DNA of 48,159 nt from Candidatus Omnitrophota bacterium (GCA_020632575.1 JACKFH010000030.1:1-48159); one strand, 5' to 3'; counted from the first letter of the stretch, positions 23,845 to 32,954 are shown. A program made the numbers and translations. Notes: a model not told the origin generated them from the letters alone.

Positions 23845-25224
23845 TCACCCCTCAACCGGCTTCCCACGCTCTTGGATAATGACCTCTTTGCAACCCATCT
23901 TTTCCATCTCTTCCTTCAATGCATTCAGACTTTCGTCCTCGCCATGGACCAAGATGAACTTCTCCGCACGGTCCTTCAATTTTTCGGCAAAATCAAGGAG
24001 ATCCGATCGACCGGCGTGAGCGCTCAAGGAGTTGAGCACCTTGACCTCGGCGAGAAGTTGGTGCTTAACGCCAAAAATCTTCACCTCCTGTTCACGCTCG
24101 ACAATCTTTCTTCCCAAGGTGTGCTTTGCCTGGAAACCGATGATCAGGACTGTGTTTCTCTCGTCCTCGATGTTGTTCTTGAGGTGGTGAAGGATACGTC
24201 CGTGCTCGCACATTCCCGCCGCCGAAATGATGATGCAGGGGTCCTCCTTGTCGTTGAGTTCTTTCGAGGCCCAGGCGCTGCGGATATAGGAAATCTGGTT
24301 GAGTTCGAAGGGGTCGCCCGAGTCCTCCATAACCGCCCGGATTTCATCATCGAAAGAATCGGCATGGAGACGGAAGACTTCGGTGATGTTGACGGTAAGC
24401 GGACTATCCACATACACCGGAAGGTGGGGAATCCGTTTTTTGATTTCCAGTCTCTTCAGAGCAAAGACGAACTCCTGGGCTCTTTCAAGGGCAAAACTGG
24501 GAACGATCAATTTTCCTTTCTTCTTGTGTGTTTCATTGACAATTTCCGCAAGTTCGTCATCGAGCGTCTCGATGGGATCGTGCTCGCGGTTTCCATAGGT
24601 GCTTTCCATCATCACGATGTCGGCGTCCGTGGGCTCCCATGGATCGCGTAGGATGGCCATGTTTTTCCGTCCGATGTCTCCAGAAAACAGATATTTTCTC
24701 GGCCGTCCGTTTTCCTCGAACTCGACCTGACACATGGCGGATCCCAGGACATGCCCCGCCTCCTTAAAGGTAAGGGTGATTCCAGGAAGGACTTGGAAGG
24801 GGAGGTCAAAGGGAATGCCCACGAACTTCTTCATGATGTTGTGGACATCTCCATCGTCATAGGCCGGGGCGACAAAAGACTGGTTCTTTTTGGAGAGCCA
24901 CTCGGCGTCTTTTTGTTGGATGTGGGAGGAGTCCATCAACATGATGGCGCAGAGATCCCGGGTGGCGGGGGTGCAATAAACAATCCCGTCGTACCCGTTT
25001 TTTGCCAAAACCGGCAGAGTCCCCGAGTGATCGATGTGGGCATGGCTGAGAACAACCGCGTCGATGTCCCTGACCGAAAACGGAAGCTTGCTGTTGCGGT
25101 CGGCTGACTCCTCGCGGCGGCTCTGGACCATCCCGCAGTCGAACAGGATTTTCTTCCCGTTGATTTCGACCAAGTGACGGCTCCCAGTCACTTCTCGCGC
25201 GGCTCCGTATGACGTGATCTTCAT
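23845..25224 (-). CDS. Beta-CASP metallo-beta-lactamase-fold RNase-like protein
   Basis: 459 aa, cytoplasmic. The metallo-beta-lactamase core carries HAHIDHSG (61-68), and later motifs include EAGHVLGSA, LFSGDIGR and the beta-CASP signatures YVDSPLTVN, SAAGMCEHGRILHHL and SAHAGRSDL. This is the CPSF73/YSH1-type set used by RNA endo/exonucleases in archaea and bacteria. The length (~460) is usual. The ATG at 25224 has GGAG upstream. It likely processes or degrades RNA; no link to its neighbours is evident. Confidence 0.92.
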   Translation of the reverse strand: MKITSYGAAREVTGSRHLVEINGKKILFDCGMVQSRREESADRNSKLPFSVRDIDAVVLSHAHIDHSGTLPVLAKNGYDGIVYCTPATRDLCAIMLMDSSHIQQKDAEWLSKKNQSFVAPAYDDGDVHNIMKKFVGIPFDLPFQVLPGITLTFKEAGHVLGSAMCQVEFEENGRPRKYLFSGDIGRKNMAILRDPWEPTDADIVMMESTYGNREHDPIETLDDELAEIVNETHKKKGKLIVPSFALERAQEFVFALKRLEIKKRIPHLPVYVDSPLTVNITEVFRLHADSFDDEIRAVMEDSGDPFELNQISYIRSAWASKELNDKEDPCIIISAAGMCEHGRILHHLKNNIEDERNTVLIIGFQAKHTLGRKIVEREQEVKIFGVKHQLLAEVKVLNSLSAHAGRSDLLDFAEKLKDRAEKFILVHGEDESLNALKEEMEKMGCKEVIIQERGKPVEG

Positions 25225-25450
25225 TCTAGGTGCGACTCCTCTCCATCGGCAAAAAACCGGAAAATTCTAGGCATGTGGGAAGAGATGATATCCTCTTTAA
25301 GGTCAAAATGTTATCACCGCGCCAAGGCCCCGAAGGCGCCCGAGCGATCATCCTTCCAGATTCTCGCAATTTCGGAGGACCCCCAACCACTACCAAACTC
25401 AGAGGTTCATCCCATCGAAATCCGCAAAAATACCTTTGTAAGAACCCGTA

Positions 25451-25479
25451 TTCAAAAGACACGGAAACGATGTTACGAT
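25451..25479 (+). promoter_or_regulatory. Possible promoter for the sensor kinase, within a 349-bp divergent gap
   Basis: TTCAAA (25451-25456), 17-bp spacer, TACGAT (25474-25479), about 95 bp before the ATG at 25574. The rest of the gap 25225-25573 holds a GCGCC/GGCGC hairpin near 25319-25339 and nothing else I can support. Confidence 0.35.
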
Positions 25480-25573
25480 ATTGAAAAGATGCAATAGAAT
25501 TAATTCTTTTGTGCGCGGATCTTTGTATGCGGTTTTTGCTGAGTTTGGAAACCACGCTCTGAAGGTGAATGGG

Positions 25574-26842
25574 ATGCCCAAAGAATCACCACGATTTTCC
25601 CGTGTCGCGATTCTACTTCTGGCCTGTGGCGCTGCGGTTCACGCCGCGACTCAGATTTCCAACCATTTGGGATATTTGGGGAATTGGTGGCAGGAGGTTT
25701 TGATTCCCACCAGTCTAGCGATGATCTTCGCGCCGGTGTTGTATGTCGTCCGATTGAATCTCAGTCAATCTCCGGTGAAGCAACTAGTCGTTTTGGGACT
25801 TGGCTCGGAATTGATTCATTTGTTTTTCGATTTCGCGGACGACTCGCCCTTCTTTAGCGTCTATCCGATTTTCCAAAAAGGGGATCCGATTCATGTCTTC
25901 TTGCAGGAAATTTTCGGGGCTGCGGCTCTCGGTTTCCTTCTGGCGGCGCTGTTCTACTTCATCGTTTCGTATCAAAAAACGGAATCGGAACTGTCCAAGG
26001 AACGGGATGTTTTGAGAAACGAAATCGAGGAGAGAGGCAAGGCGGAGGAGGATTTGAGGAGGGCCAAGTCCATCGCGGAAACGGCCAACCGCGCCAAGAG
26101 CGAGTTTATCGCGAGAGTGAGCCATGAAATCCGGACGCCCATGACCTCGATCGTCGGTTACGCTCAAATGTTGCACGACGAGAAAGTCGGTCCGATCAAC
26201 GAGGCGCAGAAGGAGTGTCTGGAAACGATCCAAAGAAATTCTCAGCATTTGCTCGAGGTGATCGAGGAAATCTTGGATCTGTCCGCGATCGAAGCGGACA
26301 AGTATCCATTGACATTGGTCGACTTCAATTTGGAGTCGACCATCGAAAACTGCTTGGAATTGATGAGAAACAAAATCGACCAGAAAAACCTGCGGATTTC
26401 CTTCAATCGAGATTCGCTCGATCCGATTCGGGGAGACGAAAAAAAGATTCGGCATGTCATTCTCAACCTACTCTCGAACGCCTGTAAATTCACACCCGAG
26501 GGCGGAAGAGTCGGGGTGGTGGTGGAACGCATCCTGTCCGACATTCGAGTCACCGTGTGGGACACGGGAATCGGCGTGCCCCCTTCCGAACGCGAGAAAG
26601 TTTTCGAGGATTTTTATCGAATCGAGCGTGAAGGATCCGCCAGGAGCGAAGGCACGGGAATCGGCCTCGCCATCTGCAAAAAGTTTATCGAACTGCACAA
26701 TGGCCGAATCTGGGTGGAAAGCCAGGCCAACGAAGGAAGTCGCTTCATCTTTTCGATCCCTCAGGCTCACGTGGGAAAGGCGGATTCGGTTGAGAAATCC
26801 GACCACGGAATCCATCCGCTCCTCAAGGAGATCCGCTTGTAG
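25574..26842 (+). CDS. Membrane-bound sensor histidine kinase
   Basis: 422 aa, start at the ATG at 25574 (AAGGTG upstream). The N-terminal ~145 residues contain about four hydrophobic helices (RVAILLLACGAAVHAA, LAMIFAPVLYVV, IFGAAALGFLLAALFYFIV). A short coiled coil leads into HisKA with phospho-acceptor His184 (RVSHEIRTPM), then a HATPase with NLLSNACKFTPEGG, DTGIGVPP and GTGIGLAICKKF. No receiver domain and no adjacent regulator gene, so it is an orphan kinase. It senses through its membrane domain; the ligand is unknown. It is separated by 64 bp from the SGNH-like gene and could be co-transcribed with it. Confidence 0.93.
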   Translation: MPKESPRFSRVAILLLACGAAVHAATQISNHLGYLGNWWQEVLIPTSLAMIFAPVLYVVRLNLSQSPVKQLVVLGLGSELIHLFFDFADDSPFFSVYPIFQKGDPIHVFLQEIFGAAALGFLLAALFYFIVSYQKTESELSKERDVLRNEIEERGKAEEDLRRAKSIAETANRAKSEFIARVSHEIRTPMTSIVGYAQMLHDEKVGPINEAQKECLETIQRNSQHLLEVIEEILDLSAIEADKYPLTLVDFNLESTIENCLELMRNKIDQKNLRISFNRDSLDPIRGDEKKIRHVILNLLSNACKFTPEGGRVGVVVERILSDIRVTVWDTGIGVPPSEREKVFEDFYRIEREGSARSEGTGIGLAICKKFIELHNGRIWVESQANEGSRFIFSIPQAHVGKADSVEKSDHGIHPLLKEIRL

Positions 26843-26906
26843 ATAACGAGACCGGTCGTCTCTATTCAAGAATTATCGCTCACGAAAGGATTTCCGGGAG
26901 CGCCCC

Positions 26907-27482
26907 ATGAATGACGCCACACAAACTTATCTCGCCCTCGGCGACAGCATGAGCATCGACGATTACACGGGCGTGAAAGGGGGTGGGGCGGTCAACCAAT
27001 TTCACCAATCGTTGGGTGAGAGTTGGCGGCTGATCGACCGAACCTTTGACGGCGCCACGATGCCCCGGGTTCATGAAAGAATCGCCGAGGGTTCGGACCT
27101 GGTGACTCTCACCATCGGTGGCAACGATCTCCTGGTGAATCAGAGTCGATATCTGTCGGAGGGACTCGGCCACTTCGGCGAAGAGCATTCCAGACTACTC
27201 TCGGCCATCCGGGAAAAGAACCGATCGGCGGTCATGATTGTTGGAAATGTGTACGCCCCGCAGTCCGGATTGTCCATGGAGCAAGAACGCGCGCTGGACG
27301 AGGCGAATCGGTTGATTGGGGAGAATGTTCAAAAAGTGCAGGCTCAATTGGCGGACATCCATGGAGCCTTCCTGGGACACGAAAACAAATACCTCTGTTT
27401 GGAAATCGAGCCGACTCTAGCGGGAGCGAAAGCGATCGCCGCGCTCTTTCGAGACTCGTTCCAAATGCTCAGAGGCGGGTGA
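26907..27482 (+). CDS. SGNH/GDSL-hydrolase-like protein lacking the catalytic Asp-His
   Basis: 191 aa, no signal peptide, ATG at 26907 with GGGAG upstream. Block I is intact (YLALGDSMSIDDY, Ser14) and block III is GGND (71-74), with NVYAPQ following. In active family members the last block reads DxxHPT; here it is LEIEPTLAGAKAI, so both Asp and His are replaced. The protein may be catalytically dead, use another base, or bind a ligand. It lies between two sensor kinases on the same strand, so a signalling-related role is possible by context only. Confidence 0.8.
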   Translation: MNDATQTYLALGDSMSIDDYTGVKGGGAVNQFHQSLGESWRLIDRTFDGATMPRVHERIAEGSDLVTLTIGGNDLLVNQSRYLSEGLGHFGEEHSRLLSAIREKNRSAVMIVGNVYAPQSGLSMEQERALDEANRLIGENVQKVQAQLADIHGAFLGHENKYLCLEIEPTLAGAKAIAALFRDSFQMLRGG

Positions 27483-27589
27483 GAGGTTGATCGAGTATTT
27501 CCGGGGATTCAAAAAGAATTGAATCAAAAGATCAATTTTTCATGTATCTTTCACTGGGGGATGTGGGATTTGTTTTTTTGGATTAAACA

Positions 27590-29140
27590 ATGGACGACCT
27601 CGCCAAAGATTTCTCCATTCAGATGCTCGAGGCTTCACCGGTCACTCTGGTTGTGGTCGATGAGGAGGGTGTCATCCGGTTCGTTAATCGAGAGTTTGAA
27701 AAAGTCTTCGGATACTCGCCCAGTAGGATCATTGGCAAGAGTTTGGAATGTATCATTCCAAATCGATTTCGACCCACGCATAGCGAAAAATTACAGCAGA
27801 TTCTGGAAACTGCAAGCACTCTCGATTTAGGGCAAATTCGACTCCTTTACGGCCTCCGGTCGAATGGGGAGGAGTTCCCTATCCAGATCAGATCGTCGGT
27901 GATGCGCTCGGAAGAAGGAACTTACGCGATCCTCGCGGTGACTGACTTGCTCGAGAGAATGAGTCTGCCCCGAAAAGAACTGACTGTTCAACAGCGATAC
28001 GAAATGTCCGTGATTCGATCCTCGGACGGGATTTGGGACTGGTTCAACGTCGAGCAAGAAGCCCAGTGGTGGTCGCCCAAATTCTTCGAGAACCTTGGAT
28101 ACCAGCACATGGAAATTGAACCGACTTGGTCGGCGTTCAAATCGTTACTCCATCCCGAAGACTGTCGACTTGTATTGGATTCCCTCGAGAAACACCTGGA
28201 GAAGAACCTTCCCCTTCAACTTGAATGTCGGATGAAATCCAAGGTTGTGGGTTATCGTTGGTTTCGGATCAAAGGCCGCGCCAACCGGAATGAAGACGGG
28301 AAACCGACACGACTCCTAGGAACGGCATCCGATATCGATAAAAGGAAAGTGGCTGAAATCGAAAAGGAGCAATTGAAGGAGTTCCTGGCGGAAAAAGAGA
28401 GGTTGGCTTCCATCGGCGAGATTGTGGCGGGTGTCACCCACCATATCAAAAACATTCTTGGCGGAATGATCTCCAGCATGAGAATCATAGAAATGGCGCT
28501 GGAGGAGAACGATCTCCATTCGGTGAAAAAGGCTTGGAAACACTACAGCCGAACCAGCACGAGACTCTCCAATTTCGCCAACGAGGTGTTGTCCCTAACG
28601 AGAAATCCAGTTTTAGAGAGCCAACCCCGGGATCTTGTTCAGATCGTTAAAGATGTCATTGAGGATTGTTCCGATGACGCAAACGTCAAGAGTGTTTCAG
28701 TCCGACTTCACGCCTATCGGGATATCCCGTTTGTCACTTTAGACAATCAAGGGATCTCGGATGCGTTGCTCAATCTCATCGGAAACGCCATAGACGCAGC
28801 AAGTGGCAAGCCCCATGGAATGGTGAAGGTCACCATACGCCCCCATCTCCAGAAAAAGTCGGTGGAAATCATTGTCACCGACAACGGGCCGGGAATTCCG
28901 GAGTCGATCAAGGAAACAATCTACCAACCATTCTTCTCCTCGAAGTCCGGACAATCCTCGGGACTGGGATTGCCCATGGCAAAGAAGGTGGTGCTCGATC
29001 ACCACGGCGAGATCGAGTTCGAGTCCGCGCCAGGGCGGACAACATTCAGGGTCACTCTCCCCGTTCATCCCGAGAATGGAATCGCAGAAGAAGATCCACG
29101 CCTTCGATCCTCGCAAAAGATTTTCACTCCCTTATCCTGA
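27590..29140 (+). CDS. Soluble histidine kinase with two PAS domains
   Basis: 516 aa with no transmembrane segment. PAS-1 spans ~10-125 (SPVTLVVVDEEGVIRFVNR, GYSPSRIIGK). PAS-2/PAC spans ~140-260 (SDGIWDWFNVEQEAQWW, NEDGKPTRLLGTASDI). The H-box reads VAGVTHHIKNILGG: His284 is the likely acceptor, and the usual Glu after it is His. The ATPase domain has LLNLIGNAIDAA, DNGPGIPE and SSGLGLPMAKKV. This divergent H-box with long kinase helices is typical of HWE-less, NtrB-like soluble kinases. No partner regulator is adjacent. The ribosome site is weak. Confidence 0.93.
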   Translation: MDDLAKDFSIQMLEASPVTLVVVDEEGVIRFVNREFEKVFGYSPSRIIGKSLECIIPNRFRPTHSEKLQQILETASTLDLGQIRLLYGLRSNGEEFPIQIRSSVMRSEEGTYAILAVTDLLERMSLPRKELTVQQRYEMSVIRSSDGIWDWFNVEQEAQWWSPKFFENLGYQHMEIEPTWSAFKSLLHPEDCRLVLDSLEKHLEKNLPLQLECRMKSKVVGYRWFRIKGRANRNEDGKPTRLLGTASDIDKRKVAEIEKEQLKEFLAEKERLASIGEIVAGVTHHIKNILGGMISSMRIIEMALEENDLHSVKKAWKHYSRTSTRLSNFANEVLSLTRNPVLESQPRDLVQIVKDVIEDCSDDANVKSVSVRLHAYRDIPFVTLDNQGISDALLNLIGNAIDAASGKPHGMVKVTIRPHLQKKSVEIIVTDNGPGIPESIKETIYQPFFSSKSGQSSGLGLPMAKKVVLDHHGEIEFESAPGRTTFRVTLPVHPENGIAEEDPRLRSSQKIFTPLS

Positions 29141-29215
29141 ATTTCGACGAAAGCGACCTAATTGCCTCAGACGCTCTTTAAGAGCAGTATGGACGATAAA
29201 ATGGAGGCATTTGCA

Positions 29216-30328
29216 ATGAAGACTTTCATCTTTCTTTTCACCTTCTTGTTGTGGATTAGCCCCGGGCATTGTTTGGAGACGCCCGGTCCCGAAGAACTGC
29301 TTGTCATCAACCCATCCGCCGACTTCCCCAGGCACTCCGAGGGCGACATTATCCAACTGAAAAACGGGAGCCTATGCCTTGTTTACACCCGCTTTTTTGG
29401 AGGAGCGCATGACGACTCGGCGGCGGAGATTGTGGCGATGACTTCCTCCGATGGAGGAGATACCTGGAGCGAGCCACGAGTTTTGGTTGAGCGTGAAGGC
29501 GACAAGAATGTCATGTCGGTCAGCCTGCTTCGTCTCGAGGATGGGGAAATCCTTCTGTTCTATCTGGTCAAAAACGGTTGGTGCGATCTCAAGATGTATG
29601 TCCGTCGTTCTTCGGACGAACTCCAAACGGTAGGGGAAAAGACGCTTGTCACCGTGGCCGATGGTTACCATGTGGTCAACAATGACCGGGTCGTTCAGCT
29701 CTCCACGGGAAGACTTGTTGTCCCGACGGCATTGCATCGCTGTATCGGCGACACACGCGAGGGCTGGTCCAACTCCGCGATCATGCGCGTCTTCTATTCG
29801 GACGATCAAGGCAAGAGTTGGCGGGTGGACCAAAGCGATCCCAAGGCGGAGCCCGATAAGGAGGTCGTTCTCCAGGAACCCGGAATCGTGGAACTCAAGG
29901 ACGGTCGCTTGATGATGTACATCCGAACAAACGGTGGAACCCAATATGTCCGCTTCTCCTCCGATCAAGGAGAGAGCTGGACCAAATATGAGCCAGGGAA
30001 TCTGGCCTCGCCCCTGAGCCCAGCCACGATCGAACGGATTCCCTGGAGCGGCGACTTGGTCGCGGTCTGGAACGACCACTCGGGATGGCATAATTATCCC
30101 CCAGGCAAGCGCACTCCTCACTGCCTTGCAGTGAGCAAGGACGAGGGAAAGACCTGGAGCAAGAGCCGTGTCCTCGAGGGCGATCCTGACGGTTGGTACT
30201 GCTACACCTCGATGACCTTCGCGGATGACCGTCTCATCCTGTCTTACTGCGCGGGGGATAAGGAAGTAGGCGGTCTAAATCGTTTGAAGGTGTTGGCCCT
30301 TCCAAGGGAATGGTTGGAAATGGAATAG
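29216..30328 (+). CDS. Exported sialidase-like beta-propeller (BNR repeats)
   Basis: 370 aa; start at the ATG at 29216 with GGAGG upstream, where the signal peptide begins (IFLFTFLLWISPGHC; a Cys at the end could be a lipoprotein site but the lipobox is weak). Four Asp-box (BNR) repeats mark a six-bladed propeller: SSDGGDTW (77-84), SDDQGKSW (195-202), SSDQGESW (248-255), SKDEGKTW (307-314). The family includes exo-alpha-sialidases and many propellers on other sugars. I do not see a complete sialidase Arg triad, so the substrate is open. It follows the PAS kinase by 75 bp. Confidence 0.88.
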   Translation: MKTFIFLFTFLLWISPGHCLETPGPEELLVINPSADFPRHSEGDIIQLKNGSLCLVYTRFFGGAHDDSAAEIVAMTSSDGGDTWSEPRVLVEREGDKNVMSVSLLRLEDGEILLFYLVKNGWCDLKMYVRRSSDELQTVGEKTLVTVADGYHVVNNDRVVQLSTGRLVVPTALHRCIGDTREGWSNSAIMRVFYSDDQGKSWRVDQSDPKAEPDKEVVLQEPGIVELKDGRLMMYIRTNGGTQYVRFSSDQGESWTKYEPGNLASPLSPATIERIPWSGDLVAVWNDHSGWHNYPPGKRTPHCLAVSKDEGKTWSKSRVLEGDPDGWYCYTSMTFADDRLILSYCAGDKEVGGLNRLKVLALPREWLEME

Positions 30329-30375
30329 AATACGTCCTGTTCTCATTCGATGACCGGAAAACCTGTTCGTAGGAT

Positions 30376-30921
30376 TTACAGCAATTCCGACATGGATTCC
30401 ATGCAATCTTCACAGATCGAGTGAGTGATTCTTGGCGTCGCGGCGGAACTGAAGAGGTTCAGTCGGCCCACCGCCTCTTCTGCCTCCACCCAGTCGTTCG
30501 TAATGTGAAACTTTTTGCACCAGCTACAAACAGATATCAGATCCCCTTCCCGGTCGATGGTGACATCGAGAAGGGAACAATAATCGCGCTCTTTCGTTTG
30601 GACATGGCTGACCGTCATGTTGATAACCCCATCGACGGGAGGGGCGATTGTCAAGTTGTAGAAGCGCCGCTCCGTGGGAGAATCGCACCGGAAGGGGATT
30701 TGGATGGTGCGTCGATCCCGGCAAACACGTTCCAAGAGTGATCGGTAGATATCACGAACTTCCCGACTTTCAAAGAAATCGAAGATCGACTGTCCGTGAA
30801 CCGCCCCTTTGCAGAGACTAGGGGCATGGTTCTGCTTGGCAAACTCATCCCACTCAAGGCTTGTGGACACTATCTTTCCATCGGAATCGATTGTGTATGT
30901 GATCTCGTTAAAACCCATCAT
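30376..30921 (-). CDS. PAS-like protein with C-terminal SWCKK/CEDC zinc motif
   Basis: 181 aa from the ATG at 30921 (a TTG lies just before it and another ATG at 30918). The N-terminal ~125 residues look like a PAS-type sensor fold (YTIDSDGKIVSTSLEWDEFA, SIFDFFESREVRDIYRSLL). The C-terminus carries CSWCKKFHITNDW and ICEDC, a four-Cys motif often found after PAS or regulatory domains in environmental bacteria. No output domain is visible, so it may be a sensor adaptor. A promoter fits just upstream (30952-30980). Convergent with the propeller gene. Confidence 0.75.
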   Translation of the reverse strand: MMGFNEITYTIDSDGKIVSTSLEWDEFAKQNHAPSLCKGAVHGQSIFDFFESREVRDIYRSLLERVCRDRRTIQIPFRCDSPTERRFYNLTIAPPVDGVINMTVSHVQTKERDYCSLLDVTIDREGDLISVCSWCKKFHITNDWVEAEEAVGRLNLFSSAATPRITHSICEDCMESMSELL

Positions 30922-30951
30922 CAACCACCATTTTCTTAGGTTGAGAGAGAT

Positions 30952-30980
30952 ATTTGACCATCTTGTTACATTCCAGTCAA
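30952..30980 (-). promoter_or_regulatory. Likely promoter of the PAS/zinc-motif gene
   Basis: On the minus strand TTGACT (30980-30975), 17-bp spacer, TCAAAT (30957-30952); the predicted start is about 25 nt before the ATG at 30921. Confidence 0.5.
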
Positions 30981-31003
30981 GATTGAGTGGCGGACTAGGA
31001 AGG

Positions 31004-31037
31004 GATTGATCCGTGAAAAAAGGTGATCAATCTTTTT
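31004..31037 (+). terminator. Possible hairpin with T-tail in a divergent gap
   Basis: GATTGAT (31004-31010) can pair with ATCAATC (31026-31032), followed by five T. No plus-strand gene ends nearby, so it may be a leader attenuator for the gene at 31202 or chance. Confidence 0.3.
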
Positions 31038-31201
31038 GTCGCATTCTTGCCTCCATCCTCCAATACCGATGGGAGGGGTTTGTCCCTGAGTGATGCCATC
31101 GTTCAGCGGTTTCAACCTTTCCATCTGTTTATCCCGCCCTGAAAAACTCTGAATCATCGTTCGAAAAGTCTTTTTTTGAGCCTGAGAAAAGGGGAAAAGG
31201 A

Positions 31202-31570
31202 ATGGGATCGATTTTAGTCGCGAAATGTCCATGCGGATTTGAGCCGGAGCCAATCTTTGCTGGGGGTGGCATGATGGAAAAATACCGAACCATTTGTCTG
31301 GCGCCAGCGCTTTGTCTCAGATGTGAGAGCATAGTCACCGCCAACTACTGGGATGAGGATGCGCGCTGCCCCCACTGCCGAGGAAGAGTGAAATTCTATG
31401 ACGACCCGAATCTCCAAGCCAGTAAGGAGGGGGTGACAAATTCCTTGAGTGAGGTCTTTGCATGGGGGAGCGATAACGCCAAAAGGTTTGTCTTGTCCGA
31501 CAAGTTTTTCTATTGCCCGAGATGTGGAGAATTCAAGATGGAATTTCGGGTGGATTTGCCCTGGGATTGA
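31202..31570 (+). CDS. Small cytoplasmic zinc-ribbon protein
   Basis: 122 aa, ATG at 31202 with a strong AAGGGGAAAAGGA site. It has four Cys pairs: CPC (9-11), CLRC, CPHC and CPRC, enough for two zinc ribbons. The pattern (CPCGFE, GGGMM, LAPALCLRCESI, CPHCRGR) is seen in small hypothetical proteins of many environmental bacteria; function unknown. No signal peptide. It could bind nucleic acid or a partner protein. Confidence 0.75.
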   Translation: MGSILVAKCPCGFEPEPIFAGGGMMEKYRTICLAPALCLRCESIVTANYWDEDARCPHCRGRVKFYDDPNLQASKEGVTNSLSEVFAWGSDNAKRFVLSDKFFYCPRCGEFKMEFRVDLPWD

Positions 31571-31658
31571 CACCCTGACACCCACTCTTTTCGGTCTTCA
31601 ATTGAATCGGGTCGAGTTCGCTTCGCCAAGAAATTGAGCCCTTTAGCGGAGAGGGAGG

Positions 31659-32681
31659 TCATTCCACGACTACCTTCGATCCTCCCTCCACCACAACAAC
31701 CGGTCGGGTGTCCGTATTGATGTCCGCGAAGTTTTCATCGATCGCGCTTGAATCCTCAATTTGAATCATCGCCTCTCCGAGAGGCGCGTTTTCTTTCACC
31801 TGGAAGACAATTTCAAAGAGAATCGCGTTCCCATCATAACCAAAATCGAGCGCGGGGGTTTCTGGTCGCCTGAGTAGAACGACAGTGTTGTCGGTCCCTT
31901 CTCCGTTATCGTTGATATCCGCCACGAGGTCGAACACCTCGACCGAGTCGTTGAATCCAGGTCGACGGGCGGCAATCTCCGTCCAGAACGGTATGTCTGT
32001 GTCATCCAGATTGGCCAGGAATTCTCGTGCGTAACTGTGAATCTCGACGAAACTGAGAACCCCATTGCCATCCAAGTCCAGCAGCAATCCGGGATGGGTC
32101 GTGATCTCCCCTGTCCCGTCGTTGTAGGTGTATGCAAAGTTGTCAACTGACGGCAGATCCGGGAGTTCATTCGAGAAGAAGAAATCGACCACCGCCTGAA
32201 GTTCGACAAAAGATTGATCCCCGCTGAAATCCAAATCCATTCGTGTCTCCCGGATATCCAAAACCTGAAGGCGGTCGGAGTCGAATCGAAAATCGAAGGT
32301 GATCCCGAGAAGGTTTTCTGTGTCGTTCAATCGAACGACGGTTGAAAAGGTCTCTCCGCGGGTGGCGCTTCGAATGGTGTCGATATCGAAATCGTCGTCG
32401 ATCACCCCGATGCCGTTCCCTATGAAATGGGGCGTACCTGGAAAGAGGTCCAGTCCCAAAACGCCGGGGAGAGGAGGATTGGAGGGCGTTCCTTTCACGA
32501 TAGATTTGTTAGGGTTTTCGGGGAGCCTGGGGACCTTGGAGATGAGATCAAACAGATGCTGCTTTTGCGAGCCCAGGGACTTAATCAGAGTTTTTTGTGG
32601 GAAAGGTTCGGCAAAACTCGAGGAGAAAGGGATAAGCAGGAGACCCGAAAAAAACCAAGCACAACAAGCAATTCGACTCAT
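31659..32681 (-). CDS. Exported cohesin-like protein interrupted by two EF-hand-like repeats
   Basis: 340 aa; start at the ATG at 32681 with GGAGGTGG upstream. The in-frame extension to 32840 only reads through tRNA-Leu and is rejected. Signal peptide 1-25 (CCAWFFSGLLLIPFSSSFA). A cohesin-like half (FSTVVRLNDTENLLGITFDF, RLQVLDI) is followed by two calcium-loop sequences, DLDFSGDQSFVE and DLDGNGVLSFVE, which fit the EF-hand/dockerin 12-residue loop. The second cohesin-like half comes after (ILFEIVFQVKENAPLGEAMI). In cellulosome-like systems cohesins bind dockerins; here both types of element sit in one chain. Likely a surface protein. It may share the tRNA promoter. Confidence 0.7.
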   Translation of the reverse strand: MSRIACCAWFFSGLLLIPFSSSFAEPFPQKTLIKSLGSQKQHLFDLISKVPRLPENPNKSIVKGTPSNPPLPGVLGLDLFPGTPHFIGNGIGVIDDDFDIDTIRSATRGETFSTVVRLNDTENLLGITFDFRFDSDRLQVLDIRETRMDLDFSGDQSFVELQAVVDFFFSNELPDLPSVDNFAYTYNDGTGEITTHPGLLLDLDGNGVLSFVEIHSYAREFLANLDDTDIPFWTEIAARRPGFNDSVEVFDLVADINDNGEGTDNTVVLLRRPETPALDFGYDGNAILFEIVFQVKENAPLGEAMIQIEDSSAIDENFADINTDTRPVVVVEGGSKVVVE

Positions 32682-32726
32682 GGTCGCCACCTCCGGGGCG
32701 GGCGCCTTGGTGCGATTGTTCAAAAG

Positions 32727-32813
32727 TGGTAGCGGAGGGGGGAGTCGAACCCCCACGAGGTTGCCCTCAGCGGATTTTGAGTCCGCCGCGTCTACCAGTT
32801 CCACCACTCCGCC
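32727..32813 (-). tRNA. tRNA-Leu (anticodon CAA)
   Basis: A complete 87-nt type II tRNA with encoded CCA. The acceptor pairs GGCGGAG with CUCCGCU (G1-U72 wobble), and the D-arm is GGUGGAACUGGUAGAC. The anticodon loop CUCAAAA gives CAA, reading UUG. The long variable arm GAGG-GCAA-CCUC is typical of leucine, and the T-arm has UUCGACU. A promoter lies 12 bp upstream. Confidence 0.97.
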
Positions 32814-32824
32814 ACTCGGCGAGA

Positions 32825-32853
32825 AAAGTAGCCGCTTCACACATTTTGTTCAA
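32825..32853 (-). promoter_or_regulatory. Promoter of tRNA-Leu
   Basis: On the minus strand TTGAAC (32853-32848), 17-bp spacer, TACTTT (32830-32825); transcription would start about 5 nt before the tRNA. Confidence 0.7.
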
Positions 32854-32880
32854 GGGTTTCAGGTCGCGGGGGGGTGGGAA

Positions 32881-32915
32881 GGGAGGCCCTAGAATGCCTT
32901 GTCCTTGGGCCTCCC
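32881..32915 (-). terminator. Hairpin downstream of the first CxC protein gene
   Basis: A 9-bp stem GGGAGGCCC (32881-32889) with GGGCCTCCC (32907-32915) and a 17-nt loop, 40 bp past the stop of the 32955-33356 gene. No clear T-run, so it is a weak terminator candidate. Confidence 0.4.
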
Positions 32916-32954
32916 CTGGTGTGTGGGTCAGTTGGCTGGTTGCCAACAAGTTCA

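Noticed and set aside
31659..32840. Long N-terminal extension of the cohesin-like protein
   Set aside because: Its first ~50 codons include VELVDAADSKSAEG and VGVRLPPPLPLL, the standard mistranslation of a tRNA-Leu; the tRNA at 32727-32813 explains it.
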